The position numbers and the translations under genes were made by a program. This document shows, one piece after another, positions 45,718-56,280 of a stretch of 64,000 nt of DNA. The notes under the pieces were generated by a model. That model was not told where the DNA came from. It saw only the letters and a list, made by a program, of their open reading frames with translations, and searched no databases. Location of the stretch: assembly GCA_041200185.1 (NCBI GenBank), contig CP165730.1, forward strand, positions 1,240,001 to 1,304,000, written 5' to 3'. This DNA comes from G041200185 sp041200185 (GTDB taxonomy: Bacteria > Pseudomonadota > Alphaproteobacteria > BNTO01). Every line of letters begins with the position of its first letter. Position 1 is the first letter of the stretch.

Positions 45718-46743
45718 ATGACTCCTGAGCAATTTCAATCACTTGTCTCCCCTTTGGTCATTGCTGAACAACCTGTGGCTATTGCCGTTTCGGGCGGAGC
45801 CGATAGTCTTGCCCTTACGTTGCTTTATGACGAATTTTTGAGAGCGCAAAACCTCCCTGCTCACAACATGGTTGCCATCACAGTCGACCATCGTCTCCGT
45901 GATGAATCCGCTGCCGAAGCCAAGATGGTCTGCGCGTGGCTAGCAGCTCGAGGGATTCACCACGAGACTCTTGTCTGGGATCACGTCCCTCTTACAAGTG
46001 GTATCGAAGAGAAAGCTCGCCAAGCGCGGTATGCTCTCTTAACGGATTATTGTCGAACCCACTCTATCCCTAATTTATTGACGGCTCATCATGCTCAAGA
46101 CCAGCTTGAGACTTTTTACATGCGTCTGGCTCGTGGTTCAAGCCTTGCTGGGCTGTGCAGCATACACCCTAGAACTGTATTTAATGGTACTAATATCGTT
46201 CGTCCTCTCCTGAAAGTTTTTCCTGATGAACTTAGAGCTACTCTCACGGACCATTTTCATCAGCCTTTTATCACCGATCCTAGTAATTTTTATCCGACTT
46301 TTGAGCGTGTTCGTTGGCGGCAGCTCTTCTCTCAAATTCCGCTTTTACAGTCATCAGCACCTCATATTTTGGCATCAATTGAGCATCTTCAAGCCGTTTT
46401 TCAGCAAATTGACGCTGAGGCCCAAAAGTTTATCCATACAAGAGTTTTTCCCCACAGTGAGGGGCCTCATGGTAAAGGGGGCGTTTTTATTAAAAATGAC
46501 CTCCTCGCTCTTCTACCAACCGTAGGACAGCGCGCACTTAAGCTTCTTATCGACACTGTCTCCAACGACTTCACCCCTTGGCCAAACAAAGTGCTCGAAA
46601 GTTTGTATCATAAGCTCTGGCAGCCTAATTTCCGAGCTGCGACAGCTCACCATTGTGTTATCCGTTCTGTTGCTGGCCACCGTTTAGGTGTTTTCCCAGA
46701 AAATCGCCCTATTCGAAAGCTTCCTTGCCCTGAAGTCGTTTAA
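45718..46743 (+). CDS. tilS: tRNA(Ile)-lysidine synthase
   Basis: 341 residues from the ATG at 45718 (MTPEQFQSLVSPLVIAEQ). The PP-loop is AIAVSGGADSLALTLLYDEF; HHAQDQLETFYMRLARGSSL and GLCSIHPRT follow, as in TilS. It makes lysidine at C34 of tRNA-Ile(CAU), which is needed to read AUA. Its stop overlaps the end of the convergent membrane-protein gene by 35 bases. FtsH, the usual neighbour, is not here. Confidence 0.92.
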   Translation: MTPEQFQSLVSPLVIAEQPVAIAVSGGADSLALTLLYDEFLRAQNLPAHNMVAITVDHRLRDESAAEAKMVCAWLAARGIHHETLVWDHVPLTSGIEEKARQARYALLTDYCRTHSIPNLLTAHHAQDQLETFYMRLARGSSLAGLCSIHPRTVFNGTNIVRPLLKVFPDELRATLTDHFHQPFITDPSNFYPTFERVRWRQLFSQIPLLQSSAPHILASIEHLQAVFQQIDAEAQKFIHTRVFPHSEGPHGKGGVFIKNDLLALLPTVGQRALKLLIDTVSNDFTPWPNKVLESLYHKLWQPNFRAATAHHCVIRSVAGHRLGVFPENRPIRKLPCPEVV

Positions 46744-48325
46744 ATTCACTTTCTTTTTTCAGCCAGGTTTTTAACGAGTAAGGCGCGCCTTCTTTATATT
46801 TCGCTTCTAGACGCAGCTTTTGGTTTTGCTCGAATCGGAGTGAGCACGTTTCTATGGGAAATGTTACGTGACAAAAAGCCAAAAAATTTCGATAAGTCTG
46901 AGACATTTCTTTAAAACGGGCCTGTACACGAGGAGCGGCGACAAGGACTTCATGAGGCAAAATCTGGCTTCTATTCTCTTTCTTCTTCGGATTATTTTCC
47001 TCTACCTCAAGTTGCTTTTGCTGTTGAAAATCATTTACTTGTCTTAGCAGAGTTTGCACGCGCTGAGATGGCAGCAAATCGTTAATGAGGGCCATGACGG
47101 CAAGCATGAACGAATTTTCTTCATCAGACGACAGTTTCATTTTGAAGTCCGTTTTGACGATCTTTCCCTGGCTATCGACGGCACCTGACCGCTGCAGCTT
47201 GGTGAAAATGACCCTTTCGGCGTGGCGAGAATTCCACACGGCACGAGGCCAGAAGCAAGCGGCGATGGTAACGAGAGAGAAAACTTGGAAAATTGCCTTT
47301 TGGGAAACAGGACGACGCTTCCGCCAGACCAAGGTAGTCAAGAAAAAGGCTGTTGCCATCAGAACCTCCCAAAAGTCATGATCCGAAAGCAAGAACTTTA
47401 TCCGCCATTTCTGCATATGAATGAGGACCATGTAGACAAAGGGCAGGATGCCAATATACGGCAGAATTGTCCGAAAAATCTCAAAAATTTTGTTTGCAAG
47501 AGGATCCTGCTCCTGGACCGACTTCGGAACGAAGGCGAGAGCAAACCACGTCAACCACGCAATGCTAAGACAGCCCGGAGTCCCGCTGCTAGGAGCCTGT
47601 TTCCAAAAACCAAAGATAGCCGCGTGAGTGAGGACAATGAGGCTCATCTGGAGAGAGGCCCACCCCAACGACAAGGCTGCCGAAAAAACTTTGCCCGGTT
47701 TGACGTTTCGTCCTTGCGGTGACATAAACCGGCAAGCCGTATACAAAGGGCAGAAAGTGCAAAGGAGGAAAATGAATAAAACTCGACATATCCAATCAGG
47801 CTTCATCTCTCCTGGGTCAAATAAACTCAGCAAAGGGGTGTAGAAAAACGAAAGAAGTGTAATTGCACCTGTTATCAGTCCGGCTTCCATCATAAATCTC
47901 AGTAAGCGAAAAGGGGCTAGTTCGTCGAAAGGTCGTGACCCATTAGGAGACCTCAACGCTACGCCGAAAAGGAGGGATAAAAGACTCCCCGTCATCCACC
48001 AGTTGTCATAGGCCAGAGGGGTTTGCCACGGACATAGCCCAAGCTTGAGACTTGCTACACCGATGTGGACTCCGTAAAAGAGAAGAGCAGCGCTTGACGA
48101 CACGAAGATTTTCTTTCGTGTTGTTGAAGGTCTGCCGGTAAACGCCAGGAAAAGGATGGAGAAGAGAATAGCTAAATTCCAAACAAAAAGTGTTGGAACA
48201 TCGGAACCAAAGAGAGCCAACAAGCTACCAGCTAACATGTACAAGAGAGCTGCCAGACGAAAAAGACTGTCTGTCCTGAAAAGCCGAAAGCCGACAGACA
48301 AAAGCTGTTTCACGAAAGAAATCAC
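46709..48325 (-). CDS. Large integral membrane protein of unknown function (DUF4153-like?)
   Basis: 538 residues with about ten to twelve hydrophobic segments in the first 370 residues (for example LAALLYMLAGSLLALFGSDV, LFVWNLAILFSILFLAF), then a soluble, charged C-terminal part of about 150 residues (NDFQQQKQLEVEENNPKKKE). The general pattern recalls DUF4153 membrane proteins of alphaproteobacteria, but I am not sure. It converges with tilS. Confidence 0.6.
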   Translation of the reverse strand: MISFVKQLLSVGFRLFRTDSLFRLAALLYMLAGSLLALFGSDVPTLFVWNLAILFSILFLAFTGRPSTTRKKIFVSSSAALLFYGVHIGVASLKLGLCPWQTPLAYDNWWMTGSLLSLLFGVALRSPNGSRPFDELAPFRLLRFMMEAGLITGAITLLSFFYTPLLSLFDPGEMKPDWICRVLFIFLLCTFCPLYTACRFMSPQGRNVKPGKVFSAALSLGWASLQMSLIVLTHAAIFGFWKQAPSSGTPGCLSIAWLTWFALAFVPKSVQEQDPLANKIFEIFRTILPYIGILPFVYMVLIHMQKWRIKFLLSDHDFWEVLMATAFFLTTLVWRKRRPVSQKAIFQVFSLVTIAACFWPRAVWNSRHAERVIFTKLQRSGAVDSQGKIVKTDFKMKLSSDEENSFMLAVMALINDLLPSQRVQTLLRQVNDFQQQKQLEVEENNPKKKENRSQILPHEVLVAAPRVQARFKEMSQTYRNFLAFCHVTFPIETCSLRFEQNQKLRLEAKYKEGAPYSLKTWLKKESEFKRLQGKEAFE

Positions 48326-48430
48326 GGCAAACCTCTATTAGAGATGAGCAAGCACCTATGAAGCAATTCTATACTAGACATCAAAAAAGAGAGAAAATTT
48401 TTTGAGATGGATTTGCAACTCCTCCTTCAT

Positions 48431-50287
48431 CTATTCTTTCAGCAATCCTTCTTCTTTACATAGCTTTTCTAATTCATCAAATCGTTGCTCTACACGCGAA
48501 AGAATTTCTTCCCAAAAAGCTGGCGAGCGCAAATCAAAGCCAAACATCTTTGCCGCTTCTTCGCAGTTAATGGTTCCACCACGAGCCAAAAATTTCTCGA
48601 AAGTCATTTGAAACGTCACGGGATCCTTCTCATAGGCGCAGTAGAGGGCTTCCACAAATAGGCGCCCGAAAACGTAGGAGTAAACGTAGAACGGCTGCGA
48701 AAAGAAATGAGACACCACCATCCAGTAATTGTCGACATAAGACGGTATACTTTCCCCTTTGAACTCAGCGTAAATCTCTCTCCAAATCTTATTGAGATCT
48801 TCTGTTTGAAGTTCACCGACTCCTCTTTTAGCATGTGCTCTTTGTTCAAATTCAAAGAGGGCCGCCTGAAACATAACGGTACCTATAAAATTCTCGAGGC
48901 TCCCGTACAAATGCCGAATTTTCTCCCTATTGTTAGCTGCCTTCGCGATGAGGAATGCATAGGTGAGCTTCTCAGCAAAGGTTGACGCTGTTTCGGATAA
49001 AGCTGCTGCCGGTCTTGAAAGCAACTGACCTACGCCTCGAGATAGGTATTGGTGCACGCCGTGTCCCAACTCGTGAGCCACACTTAACACATCTCTTTGT
49101 GAACCCATGAAATTCAAGAGGATATAGGGGTGAACATCGACACTTGTTGGGTGAGAGAAACAGCCCGAAGCTTTACCATCCTTCGGATAAACGTCAATCC
49201 AGCCTTCAGAAATAAACTGTTTGGCGAGTCTCTCAAAGGTTGGTGAAAACTGGCTGTAGACCTCCATTACCTGGTTGATAGCTTCTGAATAGGATAAAGG
49301 AACTGAGCGATACAAAATCTGACGATGTCTTTTTTCCCGCGTTAGGTGCGCCTCAAGCTTGTAGTAACGGTGAGAAATCCTTGAGTAGTAGCGTTTTACT
49401 GTGGCCATCATGATTTTCACAACTTCCGGGTCAACATCATCACTGAGTAATCGAGATTCCTCAGGCGCCTTGAAGTGCCGAAGGTCGTCTTGGATTTGAT
49501 GATTCAATAGAATATTATTGTAAATACTTGTAAGGATAAGGTCGTGTTTGGAGAGGCCTTTTGACAGAGCTTCGAGGGCCGCACGACGTTTCTTGAACGG
49601 TTTGTCCTCCATATGCTGACGATGGATATAAGGTAGTTTTCTTTTGGATCCGTTCAACTTAAAGTCCATTTGAGCCATGAGTTCATTGTATAGCTTCGGC
49701 CAAGGCTCTTCCGTTACAATGCTCGTTTTAGCTAAAATATGCTCCTCAGGTGCAGACAAAACATGGCTTCGATTTCTGAACAAATTCTCAATCCAAACAC
49801 GATAGTGAGCAAGTCGAGGATCCATCTTCATTCTTGCCTGAAGAGCTGTATAGGAGAGCTTAAGGCACTCTATAGGCAAAAAGGAGTCTAATGCCGCAAC
49901 TTGTGTCCATATTTCTAGCGTTTTTTGATAAAGCGCCGAGATCTTTGCATCATTAAGGTGGGTTTTGTGCCTCAGAAAAGCATAAGCCTCGACTCGATGC
50001 CCAATCTGCATAAAGTCCTCATACGCCTTTAAGGCCTCTGCCAAATTTTCAACGGTAGTATGCCCTTTGTATTTGTCAGAGAATACCTGAGCTTTTTTGC
50101 CAAAAAGACGGAGATCGTTCTGAAATTCTGGCGACTGGTCTGAGGTATAAAGATCCTTCAAATTCCACTCAGTAGGGACTTGAGGTTTTTCCCTTGCTAC
50201 TTCTGTTGGATCATCTTTTTGGACACATCCCACAGTCATAAGTGCGGTCCATAGGCATAGTCCCCACCCTAATTCGTTTCTCAACAT
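48431..50287 (-). CDS. Oligoendopeptidase F-type M3 metallopeptidase with lipoprotein signal
   Basis: 618 residues from the ATG at 50287, with GGAGGG ahead of it. The zinc motif is VAHELGHGVHQYLSRG (HExxH near residue 405), and the PepF landmarks TEWNLKDLYTSD, TFEKFLARGG and FGFDLRSPAFWEE are present. PepF is normally cytosolic. Here the N-terminus (GLCLWTALMTVGCVQKDDP) has the hydrophobic core and lipobox of a lipoprotein, so the enzyme may be anchored outside the cytosol. The start of the BamD lipoprotein in this window (SCVQKDAP) is similar. It hydrolyses short peptides. Confidence 0.88.
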   Translation of the reverse strand: MLRNELGWGLCLWTALMTVGCVQKDDPTEVAREKPQVPTEWNLKDLYTSDQSPEFQNDLRLFGKKAQVFSDKYKGHTTVENLAEALKAYEDFMQIGHRVEAYAFLRHKTHLNDAKISALYQKTLEIWTQVAALDSFLPIECLKLSYTALQARMKMDPRLAHYRVWIENLFRNRSHVLSAPEEHILAKTSIVTEEPWPKLYNELMAQMDFKLNGSKRKLPYIHRQHMEDKPFKKRRAALEALSKGLSKHDLILTSIYNNILLNHQIQDDLRHFKAPEESRLLSDDVDPEVVKIMMATVKRYYSRISHRYYKLEAHLTREKRHRQILYRSVPLSYSEAINQVMEVYSQFSPTFERLAKQFISEGWIDVYPKDGKASGCFSHPTSVDVHPYILLNFMGSQRDVLSVAHELGHGVHQYLSRGVGQLLSRPAAALSETASTFAEKLTYAFLIAKAANNREKIRHLYGSLENFIGTVMFQAALFEFEQRAHAKRGVGELQTEDLNKIWREIYAEFKGESIPSYVDNYWMVVSHFFSQPFYVYSYVFGRLFVEALYCAYEKDPVTFQMTFEKFLARGGTINCEEAAKMFGFDLRSPAFWEEILSRVEQRFDELEKLCKEEGLLKE

Positions 50288-52206
50288 AGAACCCTCCTTT
50301 GTCTCAAGACCCCAATCGACCCACTGGCGGAAGTTTAACACATCTGCCTTCAACTCGCGTGTGAGAATTTTTGGGTTTTGGTTTAATGGCAAGAATACGT
50401 CGAAACAAGGTCACCTTTGTTGTGACTTCAAATAATTAACGACGTATTATAAAGCATTAAAAATAACAGCCATAATAAATATAAATATTAAACAAACTTC
50501 CCTAATACAAAGTTTCCTCCAATAGGGTCTCTGTAGTTCATAATTATGACCATTATCGACGAATTATTTTACTAGAACAATTCGAGTTTTGGAAAAACTT
50601 TTTCCAATCTCCACCTCAGAGCCTGAGTCTAGTTGTACCTACTGAGATAAGAAAGTTATTCTTTTTACGACACCTAATTTGTTGGTAAATAATTGAGAGG
50701 CTTAACAAGCTTTAAAACATTATTGTAATTTAGTGAAGTAGCTTGTTTTTCATTTTGCGCCATTTGGAGCGATACATGTGAAGTTTGGTAACAATTCTTA
50801 TCGGATTTTTGCATGCACTCACCGATTTTGCTCGTGGGATTGTTCGGAATTTTTTGCTAAAAATTTTTCGAAATGTATTACAAGCGCAGTAGAAGTTTTT
50901 GCAGACGCAGACAATGACGATAAGTTTCTTAAATTCTTGTAAGGTTATAAGGACCTGCCATCTCTTGGTGTAGCTTAAAAATCCCAAGAATTGGCTGAAA
51001 AGACGTCAGAGCGAAGAACTTAATGATTTTTCCACTTTCCTCCAAGATTGTGACGTAAGTACCGTCGCACAGTGAGAACTTGAAAAAGATGGTAGCCACT
51101 CGAAGCTTTTGGAAAATATCAACCCACTGTCTTCGCCCTTCCCCGTTCTACTCTGTTTCCACCATAAAAGACTTTGATTGTGTCTGTTTTTTGATAAGAG
51201 GAAATTTTGAATGCATGCATCAAGAGCAGCAAAAAAATAAAAACGTTTATATAGGATCGTCCGTGTTCTGCCCTGATCATCTCGCCCACCAATACCTCCA
51301 TTAAGTGATGAGGGATAAGGAAGTCCGCTTGCCAGCTCCTCACAACGCGTATTTAGGACCAGAAGACAGTAGTGTGTTCGATCCTTTTCTACAGCGATTG
51401 TCCTAGAAATATCGATTACTTCCGGGATAAACTCTACGAGAGTAAAATGTTATTAAGCAAAGATAAGACTGTAGACACAATTGTTTATATTTTTTTATCA
51501 TTCATTTGATTAATTGACGTCAATAATACTTACAGGCATACCCTGACGATGTCTGTACTTCTTAACCTTATTGGCCTTGCATCTGTTACAATCTGAGGTC
51601 TTTTTTGTTTCCAAGACCTTTATTCAACTATTGAGTAGAAAATAACTTACTTATATTCTACCATATATTTCGTATCGGATGTATAAATTTCTAAGAGACT
51701 TTATTCCACATTCTTTTAAACTCCCACTCCACCAACAATTATCTTCCCCACCCACTAACGAAATCAATTACCGGATAAGTGCAGGAAGCGGTGTAATTCA
51801 CCGGAATATGGATTGTAGAATACACTAGGTTAAACATAAAGAAATTCTTTCCACATCTACAAAGTAAAATCGACTCTGTGCAAGTTTTTGTAGATTCCTG
51901 TGCCGCGAACGCATTAAAATTGGCTGAGACAACCGAGCAAATATGGAGAGTGCCCTTTCGCCCTATACGGAAAAACCTCTGCGAGACTTGCAACAAGTGT
52001 ATGCATCATTCCAACAACTCTGGGAGGGGGGGTAAGCAAATTGTTCCTGCCAGATAATTACTGTGAAAAAACGGTATGACAGTGTGTGATTGGCGTTTCA
52101 TAGCCCATCCCACTTTGCTACCTCCTGGTTCTAAATCAACACCACAAGAATAAGTAGCGACAGACGCAGTCTTCCACTCAAACTCTGCCGTACACTTGTT
52201 ACGGCA
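50288..52206. other. Long non-coding or decayed region
   Basis: About 1.9 kb with no supported gene. Short frames near 50730-50987, 51119-51343 and 51739-51996 are not convincing. The forward-strand piece VQVFVDSCAANALKLAETTE (51872-51931) is open for about 50 codons but unknown to me. Likely dead sequence. Confidence 0.45.
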
Positions 52207-52686
52207 TTAACCAAGCATCATAACTCTCGCAATTTCTTTTCTGGCAAGGGTATCGGCACGCTCGTTTCCAGGATGCCCTGCATGACCTCGAACCCAGGTC
52301 CACGTAACTTTTTTCCTTTGACACAAGCCGTCGAGCTGGATCCACAGCTCTTGATTTTTGACGGGCTGATTTGAAGCGGTTTTCCAACCTTTTTTCTTCC
52401 ATCCTGCCAGCCACTGTTCCATCCCTTTTTGAACGTATTGGCTGTCTGTCATGATTTTAACGGAGACCGAATCAGGCAAAACAGCAAGAGCCTGAATCAC
52501 CGCCGTAAGCTCCATTCGATTGTTGGTTGTCTGTGCCTGCCCTCCACTCAGTTCTGCACAACGAGTCATCTGAAAAAGGACGGTACCCCATCCCCCTGGG
52601 CCAGGATTTCCACTACAGGCGCCATCGGAACACACAACAACCTCAGATGGACCGAGCTGAGAAAGAAATTCATCAAGAGTTAACAA
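52207..52686 (-). CDS. rnhA: Ribonuclease HI
   Basis: 159 residues. Catalytic residues are in VCSDGACSGNPGPGGWG (Asp), NNRMELTAVIQAL (Glu), IMTDSQYVQKGMEQW (Asp) and GHAGHPGNERADTLAR (His, Asp). It degrades the RNA strand of RNA:DNA hybrids. The gene stands alone. Confidence 0.95.
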   Translation of the reverse strand: MLTLDEFLSQLGPSEVVVCSDGACSGNPGPGGWGTVLFQMTRCAELSGGQAQTTNNRMELTAVIQALAVLPDSVSVKIMTDSQYVQKGMEQWLAGWKKKGWKTASNQPVKNQELWIQLDGLCQRKKVTWTWVRGHAGHPGNERADTLARKEIARVMMLG

Positions 52687-52850
52687 TGCGCTAGTACTTC
52701 CGAAAAGCTCTCTCCTCCTTTTAGCTCAAAAAAGCCAAGACGAAAAGGGAAGATAGTGAACTTTTTGCAAAAGCCAAAAAGTTAAAACTGAAGAACCCAT
52801 GGCCTAAGAAATATACAACTTTCAGAAAAACGGCTTTCACAAGAGGAATT

Positions 52851-52878
52851 TAAGAAAAGGCCGCCAACCGACGGCCCA
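52851..52878 (-). terminator. Terminator of the outer-membrane protein gene
   Basis: On the reverse strand: GGGCCGT, a short loop, GCGGCC, then TTTTCTT. It lies about 30 bases after the stop codon of the 52905 gene. Confidence 0.65.
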
Positions 52879-52904
52879 GTGTGGTGAAGTTTGTTCGTAC
52901 TCAA

Positions 52905-53828
52905 CTAAAATTTGTATCCTACCGATACACCGACCCGAATACCAACAGGTGACTTGACTCTCAGAGTTGCACCCTTAGATTGGATCGACTCGAAACTATA
53001 TCCATTAAGAGTTTGCGTTGGCTTCGTGTTGTAATGTTTCTCATCCAACTTTTGCCCGAACCCCACAGGCACAGCGACCTCACCATCTAGGAATACACCC
53101 GAAGATAAGAAATACCGAACGCCTACGCCAGGTGCAAGGCGGAGAAGTGTGATACTTGCCTTATCGCCGGCCTTAAGATCTTTAACCTCCTGTCCGTCAA
53201 TTTTCGCTGGGGCTTTGTTATTGAGCGCACACAGGACCTGCTTCCCGGTGCTGGCCGTCGTAGTCTCCTTATTCTCAGTGTTTGACGAATTCGAAGCTTC
53301 GCTCGTTCCAGTAGTACCATCGCCCACGCAAACAACGTATTGCTCAATGGTTGTATAGGTTGCCTCGAATCCAACGAAAGCATATGCCAAGACATTTGGA
53401 GCAACCTTACCGCCCAACAGTAAGTGAGCGCCATAGGTAAACTTCGGCTTCGCCTCCAGCTCGTAATTGAGTTTAAAGTGAGACTTATTCTTCTCTGAGA
53501 TACTCAAATCAGCAGATGCCTCAGTTGGATCTTTCTTTATCTTCGCCGTATCATAGAGGGCTACGACTTGGAACCCAACATAGAACCCCTTCGGGAACTC
53601 ATAACCATAGCCGACACGTCCCCCGACGCAGAACCCAGCCTTGCTCTCATCGAATAGCTTACTCTGCGAGTCTTTATCGTCACTTTTGCCGCGGAAGTAT
53701 TCATTTATTTGCGTATAAGTACCGCCAATAGTTGCAGCACCATAAAAACCCGTCGCGGACGGAGCAGCATGAATACCACCCACGAGTGCGCAACTTGCAG
53801 CGAGAAGACCCGCTCTCTTGAACATCAT
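52905..53828 (-). CDS. Outer-membrane beta-barrel protein
   Basis: 307 residues; AAGGAGG precedes the tandem ATG codons at 53828 and 53825. Signal peptide MMFKRAGLLAASCALVGGIH then AAPSATG. The mature part has alternating strands (GFYGAATIGGTYTQI, GRVGYGYEFPKGFYVGFQVV, YAFVGFEATYTTIEQY, VGIRVGVSVGYKF) and ends in phenylalanine, as barrels handled by BamA do. A Ser/Thr/Asn-rich insert with two cysteines (EASNSSNTENKETTTASTG) is probably a surface loop. No precise family is recognised; porin or surface antigen is likely. Confidence 0.8.
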   Translation of the reverse strand: MMFKRAGLLAASCALVGGIHAAPSATGFYGAATIGGTYTQINEYFRGKSDDKDSQSKLFDESKAGFCVGGRVGYGYEFPKGFYVGFQVVALYDTAKIKKDPTEASADLSISEKNKSHFKLNYELEAKPKFTYGAHLLLGGKVAPNVLAYAFVGFEATYTTIEQYVVCVGDGTTGTSEASNSSNTENKETTTASTGKQVLCALNNKAPAKIDGQEVKDLKAGDKASITLLRLAPGVGVRYFLSSGVFLDGEVAVPVGFGQKLDEKHYNTKPTQTLNGYSFESIQSKGATLRVKSPVGIRVGVSVGYKF

Positions 53829-54805
53829 AGTGTCCTCCTTCTAAAACCGCGCCCAGAGGTCCTGGACGCTCCATTGCCTTAATACCACTTTCATTAGTAT
53901 CACAATGCTGTGATCTGAAGAGCGAAGACGGGCGAATAGCGCGGGTGATTCCGCAACCATTGTTGCGCATCAACAACAGTTCCTTGCCCCAAAATTGGAT
54001 AATGAGGACGAAAGACTCACTCCAGATTCTCTCTGAGATGATCCACAAGTAGCTGACCAATAGGCCTAAAAATCGCTCTCCTGCCTTTCTTTTAGACGAT
54101 GCATTATAACTTCGTAGTTATTTAAAAATATTTAACAAAAGAACTCAATATATATTTATTCTAATGTACTTAACTTAATGAAAACCGCTGAATTTTCCCT
54201 AAAAACTCTGATAAAGACCTGTAAATAAGAATCACAAATACGATTCACTTACTTACTTAACTTTATGGCAAATCGTTATACAAAAATTTAATGAAATATA
54301 GCCTGAATGTTTTTATATTTTCTCATGAGGTCGCTAAAGAAATTTTGGACACTATCGTCACAGCGATGTTGACAAAGAAGCTAGTAGTGGCCTCGGTCGA
54401 CAAAGTCGATCAATTTGCACAAAAATGCCGGTGGATAAAGTTAGTCCCGATACGCGTTAGCTTATTTCTCAAGGTGCAAAGGAGCCTAATGCAAAGAAGT
54501 CAGAAATTGCAATTGTGGGACCCGTCCCAAATGAAGCTTGGCCATGAGGTTAACGAGTAAGAAACCGAATCACACCCGCGAGGTTCTTGAAGTCTACAGT
54601 CACTCAATAAGCAGAGAGGCCTGCTACACCCCCCACAAAAATTGATCAATAGAGTTCGAATCTTCGCACTCATCAGCCAGGACAAAGAAAACATCACAAA
54701 GGAGCCCCTTGCTGGTAGACCCGGCCTTACGACTCACGACTTGCCCGATTTTCCTCACCCCCCACGCGAACATCCTCCACCTCCTCCCATGCCCACGACC
54801 CAACA
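53829..54805. other. Intergenic region upstream of the outer-membrane protein
   Basis: About 980 bases. It should hold the promoter of the 52905 gene. An 89-codon forward frame at 54291-54560 has no family I recognise and is not called. Confidence 0.4.
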
Positions 54806-54878
54806 TGGGCGCCAGAGGGATCGAACCTCTGACCTACTGATTAAGAGTCAGCCGCTCTACCAACTGAGCTAGGCGCCC
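54806..54878 (-). tRNA. tRNA-Lys (CUU)
   Basis: Reverse strand: acceptor GGGCGCC pairs with GGCGCCC, D arm AGCTCAGTTGGTAGAGC, anticodon arm GCTGA, CTCTTAA, TCAGT with anticodon CTT (54845-54843), T arm AGAGGTTCGATCCCTCT. 73 bases; CCA is not encoded, unlike the tRNA-Leu at 25426. Confidence 0.92.
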
Positions 54879-55042
54879 AACGGTTAACAGTTAACATCCT
54901 TTTCCCTATTTTGTCAAACAGCCGGGAAAAAACGCAAGAAAATCAATTTTGTCCTTAAAAATCCTCAGGAGCTTTTCGGTTCGCATCTCGCACTAAGAAA
55001 TCTCTGATAGAATGGACTGTCGGTTGTGGAAAAGGAGGAGTT

Positions 55043-56131
55043 ATGGGATTGAAATGCGGAATTGTTGGATTGCCAAATGTTGGGAAGTCGACTCTTTTCA
55101 ATGCCCTCACTCAGACATCGGCTGCGGAGGCGGCGAATTATCCTTTCTGTACAGTTGACCCTAATGTAGGTTGTGTTGGTGTTCCTGATGAGCGGTTGGC
55201 TGTCTTATCGAAGTTAGCTCACTCCAAGAAAGTTGTTCCTACTCAGGTCGAGTTTGTGGATATTGCAGGACTCGTCAAAGGAGCCAGTCAGGGCGAGGGA
55301 CTTGGCAACCAATTTCTTGGGCACATTCGCTCTACTGACGCTATTTTGCATGTATTAAGGTGTTTTGATGATGCTGATATTACGCATGTCAATGGAGGTG
55401 TCAATCCTCTAAGAGATTTGGAGACGATCGAAACGGAACTGATGATTGCTGATATGGAAAGTTTAGAACGTCGAATCGAGCGCATGGGTAAAAAAGTCCA
55501 AAATCTCTCCAGGGATATGCAAGAGAGTTATGCTTTGGCACAAGAAGCTTTGAAATCTCTGCAAGATGGCAAAACTCTTCGGCCCAAACGAGGTGCAAAA
55601 AGCCAGTTTTCTTCTCTGGAACTTTTGAGTGATAAGCCAGTCCTTCTCGTGTGTAATGTGAACGAGGATGATGTGGCACGAGGGAATGACTATACCCGTT
55701 TGGTTATGGAATATGCGGAGCAACACCAACTCGAAGTGGCCACCATTTCGGCAGCCATAGAGGCGGAAATATCGACTCTCGACGAGGAGGAACAGAAGGA
55801 ATTTCTTCAAACGCTAGGTATCCCCGAAAAAGGGTTGTCACAAGTCATCAGGAAAGCTTATCGTCTACTGGATCTTTCTACTTTCTTTACTGCAGGGCCT
55901 GAAGAAACGCGGGCTTGGTCCTTTCCAGTTGGTGCCCTAGCGCCTGATGCTGCTGCAGAAATTCATACAGATTTTAAGCGGGGTTTCATTTGTGCTGCAA
56001 CCATTAGCTATGAAGACTATGTCCAATATGGAGGTGAGGCAGGTGCCAAGGCAGCTGGGAAATTGCGACTCGAAGGCAAAGAATACGTTGTGCAAGACGG
56101 GGACGTGATGCACTTTCGTTTTAATGTATAG
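55043..56131 (+). CDS. ychF: Redox-regulated ATPase YchF (Ola1 type)
   Basis: 362 residues, MGLKCGIVGLPNVGKSTLFN with AAGGAGGAG upstream. G1 is GLPNVGKST, then VEFVDIAGLVKGASQGEGLG (G3), and the C-terminal TGS-like domain with KRGFICAATISYEDYVQYGG and EYVVQDGDVMHFRFNV. It binds ATP more than GTP and acts near the ribosome. Confidence 0.95.
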   Translation: MGLKCGIVGLPNVGKSTLFNALTQTSAAEAANYPFCTVDPNVGCVGVPDERLAVLSKLAHSKKVVPTQVEFVDIAGLVKGASQGEGLGNQFLGHIRSTDAILHVLRCFDDADITHVNGGVNPLRDLETIETELMIADMESLERRIERMGKKVQNLSRDMQESYALAQEALKSLQDGKTLRPKRGAKSQFSSLELLSDKPVLLVCNVNEDDVARGNDYTRLVMEYAEQHQLEVATISAAIEAEISTLDEEEQKEFLQTLGIPEKGLSQVIRKAYRLLDLSTFFTAGPEETRAWSFPVGALAPDAAAEIHTDFKRGFICAATISYEDYVQYGGEAGAKAAGKLRLEGKEYVVQDGDVMHFRFNV

Positions 56132-56280
56132 ATGGGGGAATATCCTTTTTCGTCGGGTGATTCTATTTCCCTTATGATCATGCACATAGAGGGTAATACT
56201 CAGCGTTTTGTTGAAATGTTATTCCGCCAAGAGACTGATTTTGTTAGAATGACGCGGAGGGGTGTGGTAGAGATGTTTGT

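Noticed and set aside
50730..51996. Several reverse frames in the 50-52 kb gap
   Set aside because: None starts with a ribosome site or resembles a protein family; likely decayed DNA.
54291..54560. 89-codon forward frame
   Set aside because: No ribosome site or family; AT-rich intergenic DNA.
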